Assembly: GCA_965657195.1 (NCBI GenBank)
Contig: CBFHNK010000046.1
Span: 1 to 13,427 of the forward strand
DNA: 13,427 bases
DNA from: TMED14 sp965657195
Lineage (GTDB): Bacteria; Bacteroidota; Bacteroidia; Flavobacteriales; Schleiferiaceae
Direction of reading: 5' to 3'
Positions 6,475 to 13,427 of the stretch are shown one piece after another; within the stretch, counting starts at the first letter, position 1, and each line of letters opens with the position of its first letter. A program made the position numbers and the translations under genes. Below the pieces are notes generated by a model, which did no database searches, was not told where the DNA came from, and worked only from the letters and a program-made list of their open reading frames with translations.

Positions 6475-6482
6475 TACCTTTG
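6475..6482 (+). promoter_or_regulatory. -7 box (TACCTTTG) for atpDC
   Basis: This is a perfect TAnnTTTG box between the stop of the membrane gene (6470) and atpD. Transcription would start near 6487, giving a leader of about 30 bases before ATG 6518. No TTG -33 element lies 17-23 bases upstream. A dedicated promoter fits the high expression expected for atpD. Confidence 0.65.
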
Positions 6483-6517
6483 CACCCGAATTCAGAATCA
6501 CTCCATTCCGCACAACC

Positions 6518-8023
6518 ATGGCGAACGCAAAAGGAAAAATTGCCCAGGTCATTGGCCCGGTAGTAGACGTCTACTTCGAAGACGCACAGGCCCTTCCCAA
6601 AATCTACGACGCGTTAATGGTAACGCGTCCCAACGGCCAACAGGTCATCCTTGAAACCCAGCAGCACATTGGTGAAGACACCGTGCGCGCCGTATCAATG
6701 GACTCAACCGACGGCTTTACCCGTGGCCAAGAGGTAATCGCATTGGGCAAATCCATTGCCATGCCCACCGGTGACCAAATCCGCGGACGCGTATTTAACG
6801 TAGTTGGCGCCGACATCGACGGCCTCGGAGCGATGGACATGGCGAACGGCGGTCTGTCGATTCACCGTGAAGCTCCCAAGTTTGAGGACCTCTCTACCGC
6901 AACCGAAGTTCTCTTGACCGGCATCAAGGTCATCGACCTCATCGAACCTTACGCAAAGGGCGGTAAAATTGGTTTGTTCGGTGGTGCCGGTGTCGGTAAA
7001 ACCGTACTCATCCAAGAGCTCATCAACAACATCGCCAAGGGCCACGGAGGTCTCTCGGTATTTGCCGGAGTAGGTGAGCGCACCCGCGAAGGAAACGACC
7101 TTCTTCGTGAAATGATCGAGGCGGGCATCATCCGCTACGGTGAGGACTTCATCCACTCTATGGAGAGCGGATCATGGGACCTCAGCAAGGTGAACATGGA
7201 AGAGCTTAAGGAATCTAAGGCAACCTTCGTGTTTGGCCAGATGAACGAGCCTCCAGGTGCACGTGCCCGTGTAGCCCTTTCAGGTTTGACTCTTGCCGAG
7301 TACTACCGCGACGGCGAAGGAAGCGGCCAAGGAAAGGACATCCTATTCTTTGTCGACAACATCTTCCGCTTTACCCAAGCAGGTTCTGAGGTTTCGGCCC
7401 TTCTTGGCCGTATGCCTTCTGCAGTAGGGTACCAGCCAACGCTTGCTACCGAAATGGGAACCATGCAAGAGCGCATCACCTCTACGAAGTCTGGATCAAT
7501 CACCTCGGTACAGGCCGTATACGTTCCTGCAGACGACTTGACCGACCCCGCACCGGCTACGACGTTCGCCCACTTGGATGCTACTACCGTACTTTCTCGT
7601 AAGATTGCGGAATTGGGTATCTACCCTGCCGTTGACCCACTTGACTCAACCTCGCGCATCTTGACCCCTGAGGTTGTTGGTGACGAGCACTACGGATGTG
7701 CCCAGCGCGTGAAAGAGCTCCTACAGCGCTACAAAGAGCTGCAGGACATCATCGCCATCTTGGGCATGGAAGAGCTTTCTGAAGAGGACAAAATGGTGGT
7801 ACACCGCGCACGTCGCGTACAGCGCTTCCTGTCGCAGCCCTTCCACGTTGCAGAGCAGTTCACGGGCATCCCAGGGGTGTTCGTAGACATCAAAGAGACC
7901 ATCAAGGGCTTTACGATGATCATGGACGGCGAACTCGACAAGTACCCTGAGGCTGCATTCAACCTCAAAGGTTCGATTGAAGAGGCCATCGCCGCTGGTG
8001 AGAAAATGCTTGCAGAAGCCTAA
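6518..8023 (+). CDS. atpD: F1 ATP synthase subunit beta
   Basis: 501 residues. N-terminal beta-barrel (GKIAQVIGPVVDVYF, 5-19); nucleotide-binding domain with Walker A GGAGVGKT (155-162), catalytic glutamate in GERTREGNDL (E187), Walker B LFFVDNIFRF and ALLGRMPSAVGYQPTLATEMG; C-terminal helical domain. It is the catalytic subunit of the F1 head, making ATP on the cytoplasmic face of the inner membrane. Only atpC follows; the other ATP synthase genes are not in the window, which is the usual Bacteroidota arrangement. Codon choice (many GTA, CGT, TCT, GGT) is visibly different from the GC-ending codons of neighbours, fitting selection for high expression rather than transfer. Confidence 0.99.
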   Translation: MANAKGKIAQVIGPVVDVYFEDAQALPKIYDALMVTRPNGQQVILETQQHIGEDTVRAVSMDSTDGFTRGQEVIALGKSIAMPTGDQIRGRVFNVVGADIDGLGAMDMANGGLSIHREAPKFEDLSTATEVLLTGIKVIDLIEPYAKGGKIGLFGGAGVGKTVLIQELINNIAKGHGGLSVFAGVGERTREGNDLLREMIEAGIIRYGEDFIHSMESGSWDLSKVNMEELKESKATFVFGQMNEPPGARARVALSGLTLAEYYRDGEGSGQGKDILFFVDNIFRFTQAGSEVSALLGRMPSAVGYQPTLATEMGTMQERITSTKSGSITSVQAVYVPADDLTDPAPATTFAHLDATTVLSRKIAELGIYPAVDPLDSTSRILTPEVVGDEHYGCAQRVKELLQRYKELQDIIAILGMEELSEEDKMVVHRARRVQRFLSQPFHVAEQFTGIPGVFVDIKETIKGFTMIMDGELDKYPEAAFNLKGSIEEAIAAGEKMLAEA

Positions 8024-8035
8024 TTCGCACCCTAC

Positions 8036-8275
8036 ATGGCACTGACGGTCGACATCATCTCTCCAGAGCGCAAACTCTACTCGGGTACGGCAACTGCGGT
8101 GCAGCTCCCCGGAACCGAAGGCTTGTTTCAAATTTTGACAAACCACGCCCCCATTATGGCCTCCTTGGCCGCGGGCCGCGTGAAAATTGACGGAGCCAAA
8201 GGCACCGAATACGTTGAAATTGAAGGCGGAGTAGTCGAGGTTTCGGCCAACACAGTGACCGTTTTGGCAAAATAA
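8036..8275 (+). CDS. atpC: F1 ATP synthase subunit epsilon, short form
   Basis: 79 residues. It contains the N-terminal beta-sandwich only (LTVDIISPERKLYSGTATAV, then GLFQILTNHAPIMASLAAGRV and EIEGGVVEVSANTVTVLAK). The C-terminal helical hairpin found in proteins of 130-140 residues such as that of E. coli is absent. Epsilon joins the gamma shaft to the c-ring. Without the hairpin it cannot perform the classical epsilon inhibition of ATP hydrolysis. Short AtpC proteins are common in Bacteroidota, so this is likely the native form and not a truncation. It begins 12 bases after atpD and ends 20 bases before a terminator, so atpD-atpC form one unit. Confidence 0.96.
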   Translation: MALTVDIISPERKLYSGTATAVQLPGTEGLFQILTNHAPIMASLAAGRVKIDGAKGTEYVEIEGGVVEVSANTVTVLAK

Positions 8276-8295
8276 TTCTCAGATTGCTGAGTAGG

Positions 8296-8323
8296 AGCCC
8301 GGCCTTTGGCCGGGCTTTTTTTT
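8296..8323 (+). terminator. Intrinsic terminator after atpDC
   Basis: AGCCCGGCC (8296-8304) pairs perfectly with GGCCGGGCT (8308-8316) around a TTT loop and runs straight into eight T residues (8316-8323). This is the strongest terminator in the window and closes the atpD-atpC unit. Confidence 0.95.
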
Positions 8324-8348
8324 GCCTCCCCAGGCCGAACTACCTTCG
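8321..8348 (+). promoter_or_regulatory. Promoter candidate for the DUF4271 gene
   Basis: TTTG at 8321-8324, at the end of the terminator T tract, and TACCTTCG at 8341-8348 (one mismatch to TAnnTTTG) are 16 bases apart, slightly under the usual 17-23. GTG 8353 follows four bases after the box, so the transcript would begin at or next to the start codon. Confidence 0.5.
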
Positions 8349-8352
8349 CGCT

Positions 8353-8952
8353 GTGCACGGAGAACCTATTGAATTCCTTCCCTGGTGGTGGTACGCCATA
8401 GCGGTGGCTGGTCTTGCGCTCATTGCGGCACTATGGTCTCCCAACGCGCAAGGACGCCGTCGCATGAGCCGGCTCGGCATTCAACTTTGGTCGGACGGAC
8501 TGCCCGCGGCTCTTGGCCCATGGGTCAGTATCGCTACATCGCTCGCGGCGGTAGGTATTCTCTACGTCGGAGCAGGCCTGCAGCCTGCGTATTCTGGGCT
8601 TGTCCTTCTCGCACCTTGGATCCTTCACGCCATCGCCGGGAGCATTTGGAACGCCGTCCGCATCCACCAAGCCTACCACCAATTTCGAAGCATGTTCATG
8701 CCCTTCGTAGTGCTCCTTGTGGTGCCCTATGCGTGGTGGCGCCTCACGGGCAGCGGTCCACAGCCCCAACTTAGCCTAATAATCTTAGTATCAGCATTTG
8801 GCGTACTCTATGTTACCTCTGTGTTGCGCGCCGCAATCATTTATATAAACCGCGGACCCGGGCCTTTGTACTTCAGAATTGCCTACCTTTGCGCGCTGGA
8901 AGCGATACCGTGGTTATGGATTCACAATTACCTGAGCGCAAACGCAAAGTAA
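8353..8952 (+). CDS. DUF4271 domain-containing membrane protein
   Basis: 199 residues from GTG 8353 (MHGEPIEFLPWWWYAI). Several hydrophobic helices: about 12-28, 55-72, 75-95, a central one with FMPFVVLLVVPYAWW, then LSLIILVSAFGVLYVTSVLR. The ending (RIAYLCALEAIPWLWIHNYL) is typical of DUF4271, a Bacteroidota family usually encoded just before hemD, as here. Its role is unknown. The frame extends up to 8284, but that start would lie upstream of and read through the atpDC terminator and promoter. The gene overlaps hemD by 37 bases. I identify the family from sequence pattern and context; the domain number has not been checked by search. Confidence 0.82.
   Translation: MHGEPIEFLPWWWYAIAVAGLALIAALWSPNAQGRRRMSRLGIQLWSDGLPAALGPWVSIATSLAAVGILYVGAGLQPAYSGLVLLAPWILHAIAGSIWNAVRIHQAYHQFRSMFMPFVVLLVVPYAWWRLTGSGPQPQLSLIILVSAFGVLYVTSVLRAAIIYINRGPGPLYFRIAYLCALEAIPWLWIHNYLSANAK
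8865..8891 (+). promoter_or_regulatory. Promoter candidate for hemD-rnpA inside the DUF4271 gene
   Basis: TTTG at 8865-8868 and a perfect TACCTTTG at 8884-8891 are 15 bases apart. The box lies within the last codons of the DUF4271 gene, about 24 bases before the hemD ATG at 8916. It would let hemD and rnpA be transcribed independently. Confidence 0.5.
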
Positions 8953-9692
8953 AGAGCATCTTGGTCTCCCAACCGGAGCCCCAAGCAGGGAACAACCCCT
9001 ACCTCTTACTTGCCGAAAAGCACAAGCTCAAAATAGACTTTCGACCCTTCATTGAGGTCGTGGGTGTGAATGCCGCAGAGTTTCGCAAAGACAAGATCGC
9101 CCTGGGTGAATTCAAGTCGTTCATCTTTACGAGCCGCAATGCGATTGACCACTTCTTTCGCATGTGCGAAGAGATGCGCGTCACCATTAACCCAGAATGG
9201 AAGTACTTCTGTACCTCTGAAGCCGTAGCCTTCTACCTTCAGAAGTTCGTTCCGTACCGCAAGCGTAAGATCTACCCTGCGAAATCTACGCTCACGGATC
9301 TTATTCCGACCCTTAAAAAGCAGCGCGGAGAGCACTTTTTGATGCCGACGTCAGATGTGCTGAACCCAGAGGTTCCGGCATCCCTGGCTGCCGCCAATAT
9401 CAAGTGGACTCGTGCGGTGATGTACCAAACAGTGGCCGCCAACTTAAGCGACCTCAGCGCGGTGAAGTACGACATGCTCGTGTTCTTCAGCCCCGAGGGC
9501 ATTAAGTCACTGTACAAGAACTTTCCGGACTTCGTGCAGGATGCCACGCGCATCGCGGCATTCGGAAGCACTACCCACCTTGCTGCTAAGGAGCACAACC
9601 TGATCGTGGATGTGCCTGTTCCGTCGCCCAAATTTGCGTCGATGGCGCAGGCGCTCGAAGCCTACGTCGACGAAGTCAACAAGGGTAAGTAA
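8916..9692 (+). CDS. hemD: Uroporphyrinogen-III synthase
   Basis: 258 residues from ATG 8916. The start region KVKSILVSQPEP, then LKIDFRPFIEVVGV, FIFTSRNAIDHFF, MPTSDVLNPEVPASL, MLVFFSPEGIKSLYKNFPDF and RIAAFGSTTHLAAKEHNL follow the two-lobed HemD pattern of Bacteroidota closely. The enzyme cyclises hydroxymethylbilane to uroporphyrinogen III with inversion of ring D, in the cytoplasm, on the path to haem. HemD proteins have low overall conservation, but this lineage version is distinctive. Codon 1 at 8889 is possible but would fall at the -7 box, so 8916 is preferred. It overlaps the DUF4271 gene by 37 bases, and its TAA shares one base with the rnpA ATG. Confidence 0.93.
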   Translation: MDSQLPERKRKVKSILVSQPEPQAGNNPYLLLAEKHKLKIDFRPFIEVVGVNAAEFRKDKIALGEFKSFIFTSRNAIDHFFRMCEEMRVTINPEWKYFCTSEAVAFYLQKFVPYRKRKIYPAKSTLTDLIPTLKKQRGEHFLMPTSDVLNPEVPASLAAANIKWTRAVMYQTVAANLSDLSAVKYDMLVFFSPEGIKSLYKNFPDFVQDATRIAAFGSTTHLAAKEHNLIVDVPVPSPKFASMAQALEAYVDEVNKGK

Positions 9693-10069
9693 TGGCCGAC
9701 CTGCGCTTCCCCCGCGAGGAGCGCTTGAAGTCGCGAACCTCTATCGGACTTTTATTTAGCCGCGACTCCCGTAGTGTAGCGGAATCTGGACTGCGCCTCG
9801 TGTGGCGTCCTTCACCGGAACCCCTCGTGCGGGGCGTTCAAGTGCTTGTGGCAGCTCCAAAAAAGCGATTCAAGCACGCCGTGGTGCGCAACCGTGTGAA
9901 GCGTTTACTCCGCGAAGCCTGGCGAATGGAGCGCGGTACGCTTCCGGACGAATGGCTCGCCGCCCAAAGCCCCAAACTTATTGGGCTGATTTATACGGGT
10001 GAGGCCGAACCCACTCTCTCTGGCTTGCGCGCCACCTTGCGGATCCTGCTCGACCGCAGCACGTGGTAG
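9692..10069 (+). CDS. rnpA: Ribonuclease P protein component
   Basis: 125 residues, basic and of typical length. The signature KKRFKHAVVRNRVKRLLREA lies at about 57-76, with the RNR core at 66-68; the N-terminal RFPREERLKSRTSIGLLF is also typical. It binds the RNase P RNA and assists removal of 5' leaders from pre-tRNAs. The start ATG overlaps the hemD stop by one base (TAATG), so translation is probably coupled; the hemD-rnpA order is common in Bacteroidota. The usual rpmH-rnpA neighbourhood near the origin is absent here. The gene ends one base before the convergent O-antigen-ligase-family gene, with no terminator visible between them. Confidence 0.95.
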   Translation: MADLRFPREERLKSRTSIGLLFSRDSRSVAESGLRLVWRPSPEPLVRGVQVLVAAPKKRFKHAVVRNRVKRLLREAWRMERGTLPDEWLAAQSPKLIGLIYTGEAEPTLSGLRATLRILLDRSTW

Positions 10070-10070
10070 G

Positions 10071-11186
10071 CTAGCGCCAGGTTCCGTCCAACCGACGCGG
10101 CAAGCTGTGGTAGATTGCCGTAGCGATAAGGACGACGCCCATTGCGCGTTCGAGCATCGATTCGGTGAGTAGAATCAGTACGAGGGCAAGGGCTAAGGCC
10201 TGACCGCCTCGAGTCCAGTTGGATTTCAGACCGCAGTAGGCCATTCCGAGGGCCCAAAGTGCGATTCCGAAGAGGCCAATGCCGGCCCAAAGCTGCAGCA
10301 CTTGGTTGTGCACGTTGAGTTGGCGCTTGAGGCCAAAGCGGTAGTTCCAGTCGGTGTAGACCTTCATGAGCTCGGGCTGGACCTGGTCCGCCCCCACTCC
10401 ACGCCACACATCAGACTGAATGACTTGCCAGGCCGCCTTGGCCTGTACGACCCGAGTATCCACAGAACCTGTGGCCCAGTAGGGGTCCGCCTTGGTGAGC
10501 TTGCCCAAGCTGCGCTCTGAGGGCACGAGGGCGACGGCCAGAACCAATACGATTCCGAGTCCAAGAGCCCATGGCATCCACCGCCGTGGGGCGACCTGAC
10601 CCGAAAACCACCACAGTCCGCCGAGGACGACGGCGGCGAGCGCCATGCGGCTTCCGGCAAGGACTGCAACCAAGGCAAATAAGCCCAAAACAAGCGGGCG
10701 AACGGCACCGCGAAACCTCAAGTCCGTAGCCACCGATGCCCCCGCAAGGCCCAAATACAGCGTGAGGTAGCTGTGCTGGTGTGCAAACTCGGCAAAATCG
10801 CGGTAAAACAATGGTTCGAGACTCTTGGCCTCGAAGGCGAGGTAGGCACCGTGGCCCAAGAGGCCGAGTGAAAGCACGATTCCGCCCGCGATCAACCCCT
10901 CGTTCCACGCCCGATGCTGGCGGCGCAGCGCGAGCGGAACCCACAGCATCGGCATCCAGCGCAGCATCGTTTCAAGTGACGGAGCCGTCGTCCACAGCGC
11001 ACTCGCGGCCAACGCGGCAAAGCCGGACCACAGGGCTACATCTGCAGGCAGGGGCTTCCAGCGGCCGCGCGCGGCAACCAGCGAGAGCACCGCCGCTGCG
11101 GCGAGCGCCACGCCCGTCCCGAGGTCCCACCACGGCATCAAAATGGCTGCCGCCCGAACCAAATAGGAGATAATTTGACGCTCCAC
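10071..11186 (-). CDS. O-antigen ligase/polymerase family (Wzy_C) membrane protein
   Basis: 371 residues from GTG 11186, with about ten hydrophobic segments. The Wzy_C signature is visible: AGSRMALAAVVLGGLWWF around 180-197, a long extracytoplasmic loop (about 220-290) with DTRVVQAKAAWQVIQ and WRGVGADQVQPEL, and then NVHNQVLQLWAGIGLFGI near 295-312. The family includes O-antigen ligases, polymerases and related enzymes that act on lipid-linked glycans at the outer face of the inner membrane; which one cannot be told here, as no other polysaccharide genes are nearby. It follows the MurF-Alr gene on the same strand by 15 bases and may be read from it or from its own promoter. Confidence 0.9.
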   Translation of the reverse strand: MERQIISYLVRAAAILMPWWDLGTGVALAAAAVLSLVAARGRWKPLPADVALWSGFAALAASALWTTAPSLETMLRWMPMLWVPLALRRQHRAWNEGLIAGGIVLSLGLLGHGAYLAFEAKSLEPLFYRDFAEFAHQHSYLTLYLGLAGASVATDLRFRGAVRPLVLGLFALVAVLAGSRMALAAVVLGGLWWFSGQVAPRRWMPWALGLGIVLVLAVALVPSERSLGKLTKADPYWATGSVDTRVVQAKAAWQVIQSDVWRGVGADQVQPELMKVYTDWNYRFGLKRQLNVHNQVLQLWAGIGLFGIALWALGMAYCGLKSNWTRGGQALALALVLILLTESMLERAMGVVLIATAIYHSLPRRLDGTWR

Positions 11187-11191
11187 TACCC

Positions 11192-11222
11192 GAAAGGTAG
11201 CCTAAAGTCCGTTTGCCGCCAA
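11192..11222 (-). promoter_or_regulatory. Promoter candidate for the O-antigen-ligase-family gene
   Basis: On the minus strand TTG (11222-11220), a 20-base spacer and TACCTTTC (11199-11192, one mismatch to TAnnTTTG) are followed five bases later by GTG 11186. The spacing fits the Bacteroidota consensus. The element overlaps the last codons of the MurF-Alr gene, and the transcript would be leaderless or nearly so. Confidence 0.5.
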
Positions 11223-13427
11223 GCGCGGAAGGCGCGGAGACAGCCCGGTAAGCACCTCATAACTAATGGTTCCGCAGGCCAAAGCCACGTCTTCGAGGCG
11301 CACATGACGGCCCAAAAGCTCAACGCGGTCGCCCACCTTGAGCGGCACGTCGGTCGCATCGACCATCAGCATGTCCATGCACACACGGCCCACGATGGGC
11401 ACGTACGCTCCGTGGGCAAACGCTTGGCCGCGTCCGTTGCTCAAGGCGCGCGGAATTCCGTCGGCATACCCAATCGGTAGCGTGGCGATCACTCGGTCGC
11501 GGTCCGACGCATCGGTTGACCCGTAGGACACCCCTTCGCCCGCCGGAACATGGCGAATCTGGCTCACCGTCGTGGTGACGTGCACCACGGGCTGCAGCGC
11601 CGCAGCGTCCGCTGGGTCCAGTGAGGCCCCCATCAAGCCGATTCCAAGCCGAACCATACCCCCCGCAGCCCACGGGTGGCGGGCCACCGCAGCCGTGTTG
11701 GCCATGTGGCGCCAAATTGTGGTTCCAAGTCCGGCCTCGAGCGCGTCCGCAAAGCGCGTGAATTCGGCCCACTGCTGGCGCGTAACGTCATCTTTGTCAG
11801 GATCTTCAGCCGCGGCGAAGTGGCTCAGCACTGAAGCGACGCGGACTCCGGGGATCGCGCGGACGGCGTCAGCCACCGCGCGGCCTTCGTTCGGTTCGAA
11901 TCCCAATCGGTGCATTCCCGTATCAACCTTGATGTGCACGAGCACCTCACCCAGCGCATCGGGGTGCCTCGCGTAGGCCTCGGCAAATGCCCGCAAGCGA
12001 TCCCAACTAAAAATCTCAGGTTCAAGTCGGTAGCGCAGCATCAGGTCAAACGAGGGTTCGCCCGGATTGAGCACCATGATGGGGGTGCGAATCCCCGCCT
12101 CGCGCAGTTCGCGGCCCTCTTCGGGGTAGGCCACGCCGAGGTAGTCCAGGCGGTGGCGTTCAAGCGCTCGGGCCACCGGAACCGCCCCAAGCCCGTACGC
12201 GTTCGCCTTGAGCATGGCCATGATTCGGGTTCCCTGCGGAAGCATCGCGCGGTAGTGCCTCAGGTTGGCCTCCATCGCGTCCACGTCAAGTTCGACCACA
12301 CTGTCGTGCTGGCGCGCCAAGCGGGCCTCAAGGGCCGCCTCAACTCCGTGTCCTTTGAGCAGTACCGCTCCACCTTCTCCGATTCCCGGGGCGGAATCTT
12401 GGGGCGCACATACCCTCAGTTCAATGCTCGGAAACTTTGTGGTCCATCGTTGAAGGGCGGTCATCCACCGTGCGGAATCCTTATCAAAGATGATCGCCGT
12501 CTTAGGGGACGCGGGTTCCTGAGCCAAGATTTCAAGGGCTTCAGAGGCCGAGGCTTCGTCGAGCGCGTAGCGGTCGACGAGCAGCGCGCCGCCTCCCCAG
12601 CGGGCGGCGCGCCGTTCAAGCCGCAGCGGTCCGCGCGGGCGGCTGTCAAAGTCGTGCGGGGTGCGGCCCAAGGCGTAGGTGGCCGCCAGCGCGAGCGCCG
12701 CGTTGGAACGCTCGGCCTCAGACTCCACCGGAACCGCAAAGCGCTGCCCATCCGGCCCGACCCATTGGCCTGCTTGGCCTTGTACAATTTCTGAGGGAAG
12801 CACCCCGTGTACCCCGGGGCTCCACGGCCCCTCAGCCACTAAAAGCTGCTTCACCCCGCGAAAGAGCGACATCTTCTCGGCCAACTTGGCTTCGCGGCTC
12901 GCAAACCCCGCATCGTGGGCATCGCCAAGGCCTGTGAAGATTCCGTGGGTGGGATTCAACCACGAGGTGAATCGGGCCATGTCTCCGGCCTCAGAAATTC
13001 CGACCTCAATCAACCAGAGCGAAGCGTCCAATGGGAACTGCAGCACCGACAAGGGCACGCCCAACTTGGAATTGTAGCTGCGCGGGCTGCGCGCCACCGT
13101 GGGATCGCCAAGCAGGTGGGCCAATTGCTCTTTGACACTGGTTTTTCCGTTCGAACCAGTGATCGCCACCACCGGACCCCGGTAGGCCGCCCTGTGGGCC
13201 GCGGCAAAGCGAAACAGCGCCTCCCAGACGTCGTCCACCACTAGCACGTGCATCCCCTCGACCGCATACTGCGCTGAGCCCTTTGAGGTACCAACTGCCG
13301 CCACACATCCGCGCTCTTTGGCCTCAGCCAAGTGGCGGTGGCCGTCGCCTGAGGGCGTGGTCAGCGCCCAAAAAAGGGCCGGTTCGGTTTGGGTCGTGCG
13401 CGAATCGGTCGCCATTCGGCTCAATTC
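11202..13427 (-). CDS. murF-alr: MurF-Alr fusion: UDP-MurNAc-tripeptide:D-Ala-D-Ala ligase + alanine racemase (5' end missing)
   Basis: 741 residues are visible. The first ones (MATDSRTTQTEPALFWAL) match the end of the MurF N-terminal domain, so about 60-80 residues lie beyond the edge. The MurF half has P-loop GSNGKTS (13140-13157), YNSKLGVPLSVL, EVGISEAGDM, GLGDAHDAGF and LAEKMSLF. The usual DNSYN-like motif reads DRYALD. The racemase half starts near 12310 (VVELDVDAMEANLRHY), with PLP lysine in MLKANAYGLG (Lys at 12209-12207), KVDTGMHRLGF, SHFAAAEDPD, catalytic tyrosine in GVSYGST (11525-11523), LPIGYADGIPR and GRVCMDM. The protein would make D-Ala and add D-Ala-D-Ala to the peptidoglycan precursor in the cytoplasm. 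This fusion is characteristic of Bacteroidota. Confidence 0.96.
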   Translation of the reverse strand, partial: ELSRMATDSRTTQTEPALFWALTTPSGDGHRHLAEAKERGCVAAVGTSKGSAQYAVEGMHVLVVDDVWEALFRFAAAHRAAYRGPVVAITGSNGKTSVKEQLAHLLGDPTVARSPRSYNSKLGVPLSVLQFPLDASLWLIEVGISEAGDMARFTSWLNPTHGIFTGLGDAHDAGFASREAKLAEKMSLFRGVKQLLVAEGPWSPGVHGVLPSEIVQGQAGQWVGPDGQRFAVPVESEAERSNAALALAATYALGRTPHDFDSRPRGPLRLERRAARWGGGALLVDRYALDEASASEALEILAQEPASPKTAIIFDKDSARWMTALQRWTTKFPSIELRVCAPQDSAPGIGEGGAVLLKGHGVEAALEARLARQHDSVVELDVDAMEANLRHYRAMLPQGTRIMAMLKANAYGLGAVPVARALERHRLDYLGVAYPEEGRELREAGIRTPIMVLNPGEPSFDLMLRYRLEPEIFSWDRLRAFAEAYARHPDALGEVLVHIKVDTGMHRLGFEPNEGRAVADAVRAIPGVRVASVLSHFAAAEDPDKDDVTRQQWAEFTRFADALEAGLGTTIWRHMANTAAVARHPWAAGGMVRLGIGLMGASLDPADAAALQPVVHVTTTVSQIRHVPAGEGVSYGSTDASDRDRVIATLPIGYADGIPRALSNGRGQAFAHGAYVPIVGRVCMDMLMVDATDVPLKVGDRVELLGRHVRLEDVALACGTISYEVLTGLSPRLPRLAANGL

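Noticed and set aside
8284..8352. Longer start of the DUF4271 gene at 8284
   Set aside because: It would translate through the strong atpDC terminator and the promoter candidate.
11910..12794. 294-codon plus-strand frame antisense to murF-alr
   Set aside because: It mirrors conserved MurF and Alr motifs on the other strand. Its translation is His/Arg/Gly-rich with no recognisable fold, as expected for a shadow frame in GC-rich DNA.
13422..13424. TTG as the true start of the MurF-Alr gene
   Set aside because: The visible protein begins in the middle of the MurF N-terminal domain (TDSRT motif) and the frame is open to the window edge, so the gene is cut by the window and TTG is just an internal codon.

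Overview
The window looks like a chromosomal segment of a GC-rich Bacteroidota (Flavobacteriales-like) bacterium. Supporting signs are a MurF-Alr fusion, an atpD-atpC pair separated from the other ATP synthase genes, a DUF4271-hemD-rnpA cluster, TAnnTTTG-type -7 promoter boxes and an absence of clear Shine-Dalgarno sequences. Genus cannot be told from the sequence alone. Most of it is housekeeping DNA packed tightly on both strands. No gap between genes exceeds about 190 bases, and no rRNA, tRNA, CRISPR array or insertion sequence was seen.

Layout. Bases 1-1568 (minus) hold a three-gene ECF regulon: sigma factor, a one-TM anti-sigma-like protein, and a secreted proline-linker/coiled-coil protein that runs off the left edge. 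Its reading frame has no stop inside the window. The anti-sigma-like gene contains 25 head-to-tail degenerate copies of a heptanucleotide, read as a Ser/Asn/Gln-rich linker just after the membrane helix. Bases 1688-4111 (plus) encode RNase R. A short gap carries a second, inverted copy of the same heptanucleotide family. It is followed by an A/T-richer toxin-antitoxin pair (4298-4782) whose 49-residue antitoxin is easily missed. The toxin gene converges on ribF (4779-5726, minus) and the two share their stop-codon bases.

Bases 5769-6470 encode a multi-pass membrane protein, then atpD and atpC (6518-8275), closed by a strong intrinsic terminator. A DUF4271 membrane protein, hemD and rnpA (8353-10069) follow as overlapping plus-strand genes. 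On the minus strand, a MurF-Alr fusion (entering from the right edge) leads into an O-antigen-ligase-family membrane protein (10071-11186).

Functionally the window covers envelope building (MurF-Alr, the Wzy_C-type protein), energy and cofactors (ATP synthase, FAD synthesis, haem synthesis), RNA maturation and decay (RnpA, RNase R) and a stress-type sigma system. The least ordinary signals are the heptanucleotide arrays, one of them translated; the compact TA pair with a very short antitoxin; and promoter-like boxes sitting four or five bases before start codons, which suggest leaderless mRNAs. None of this amounts to a clearly new defence or metabolic system.
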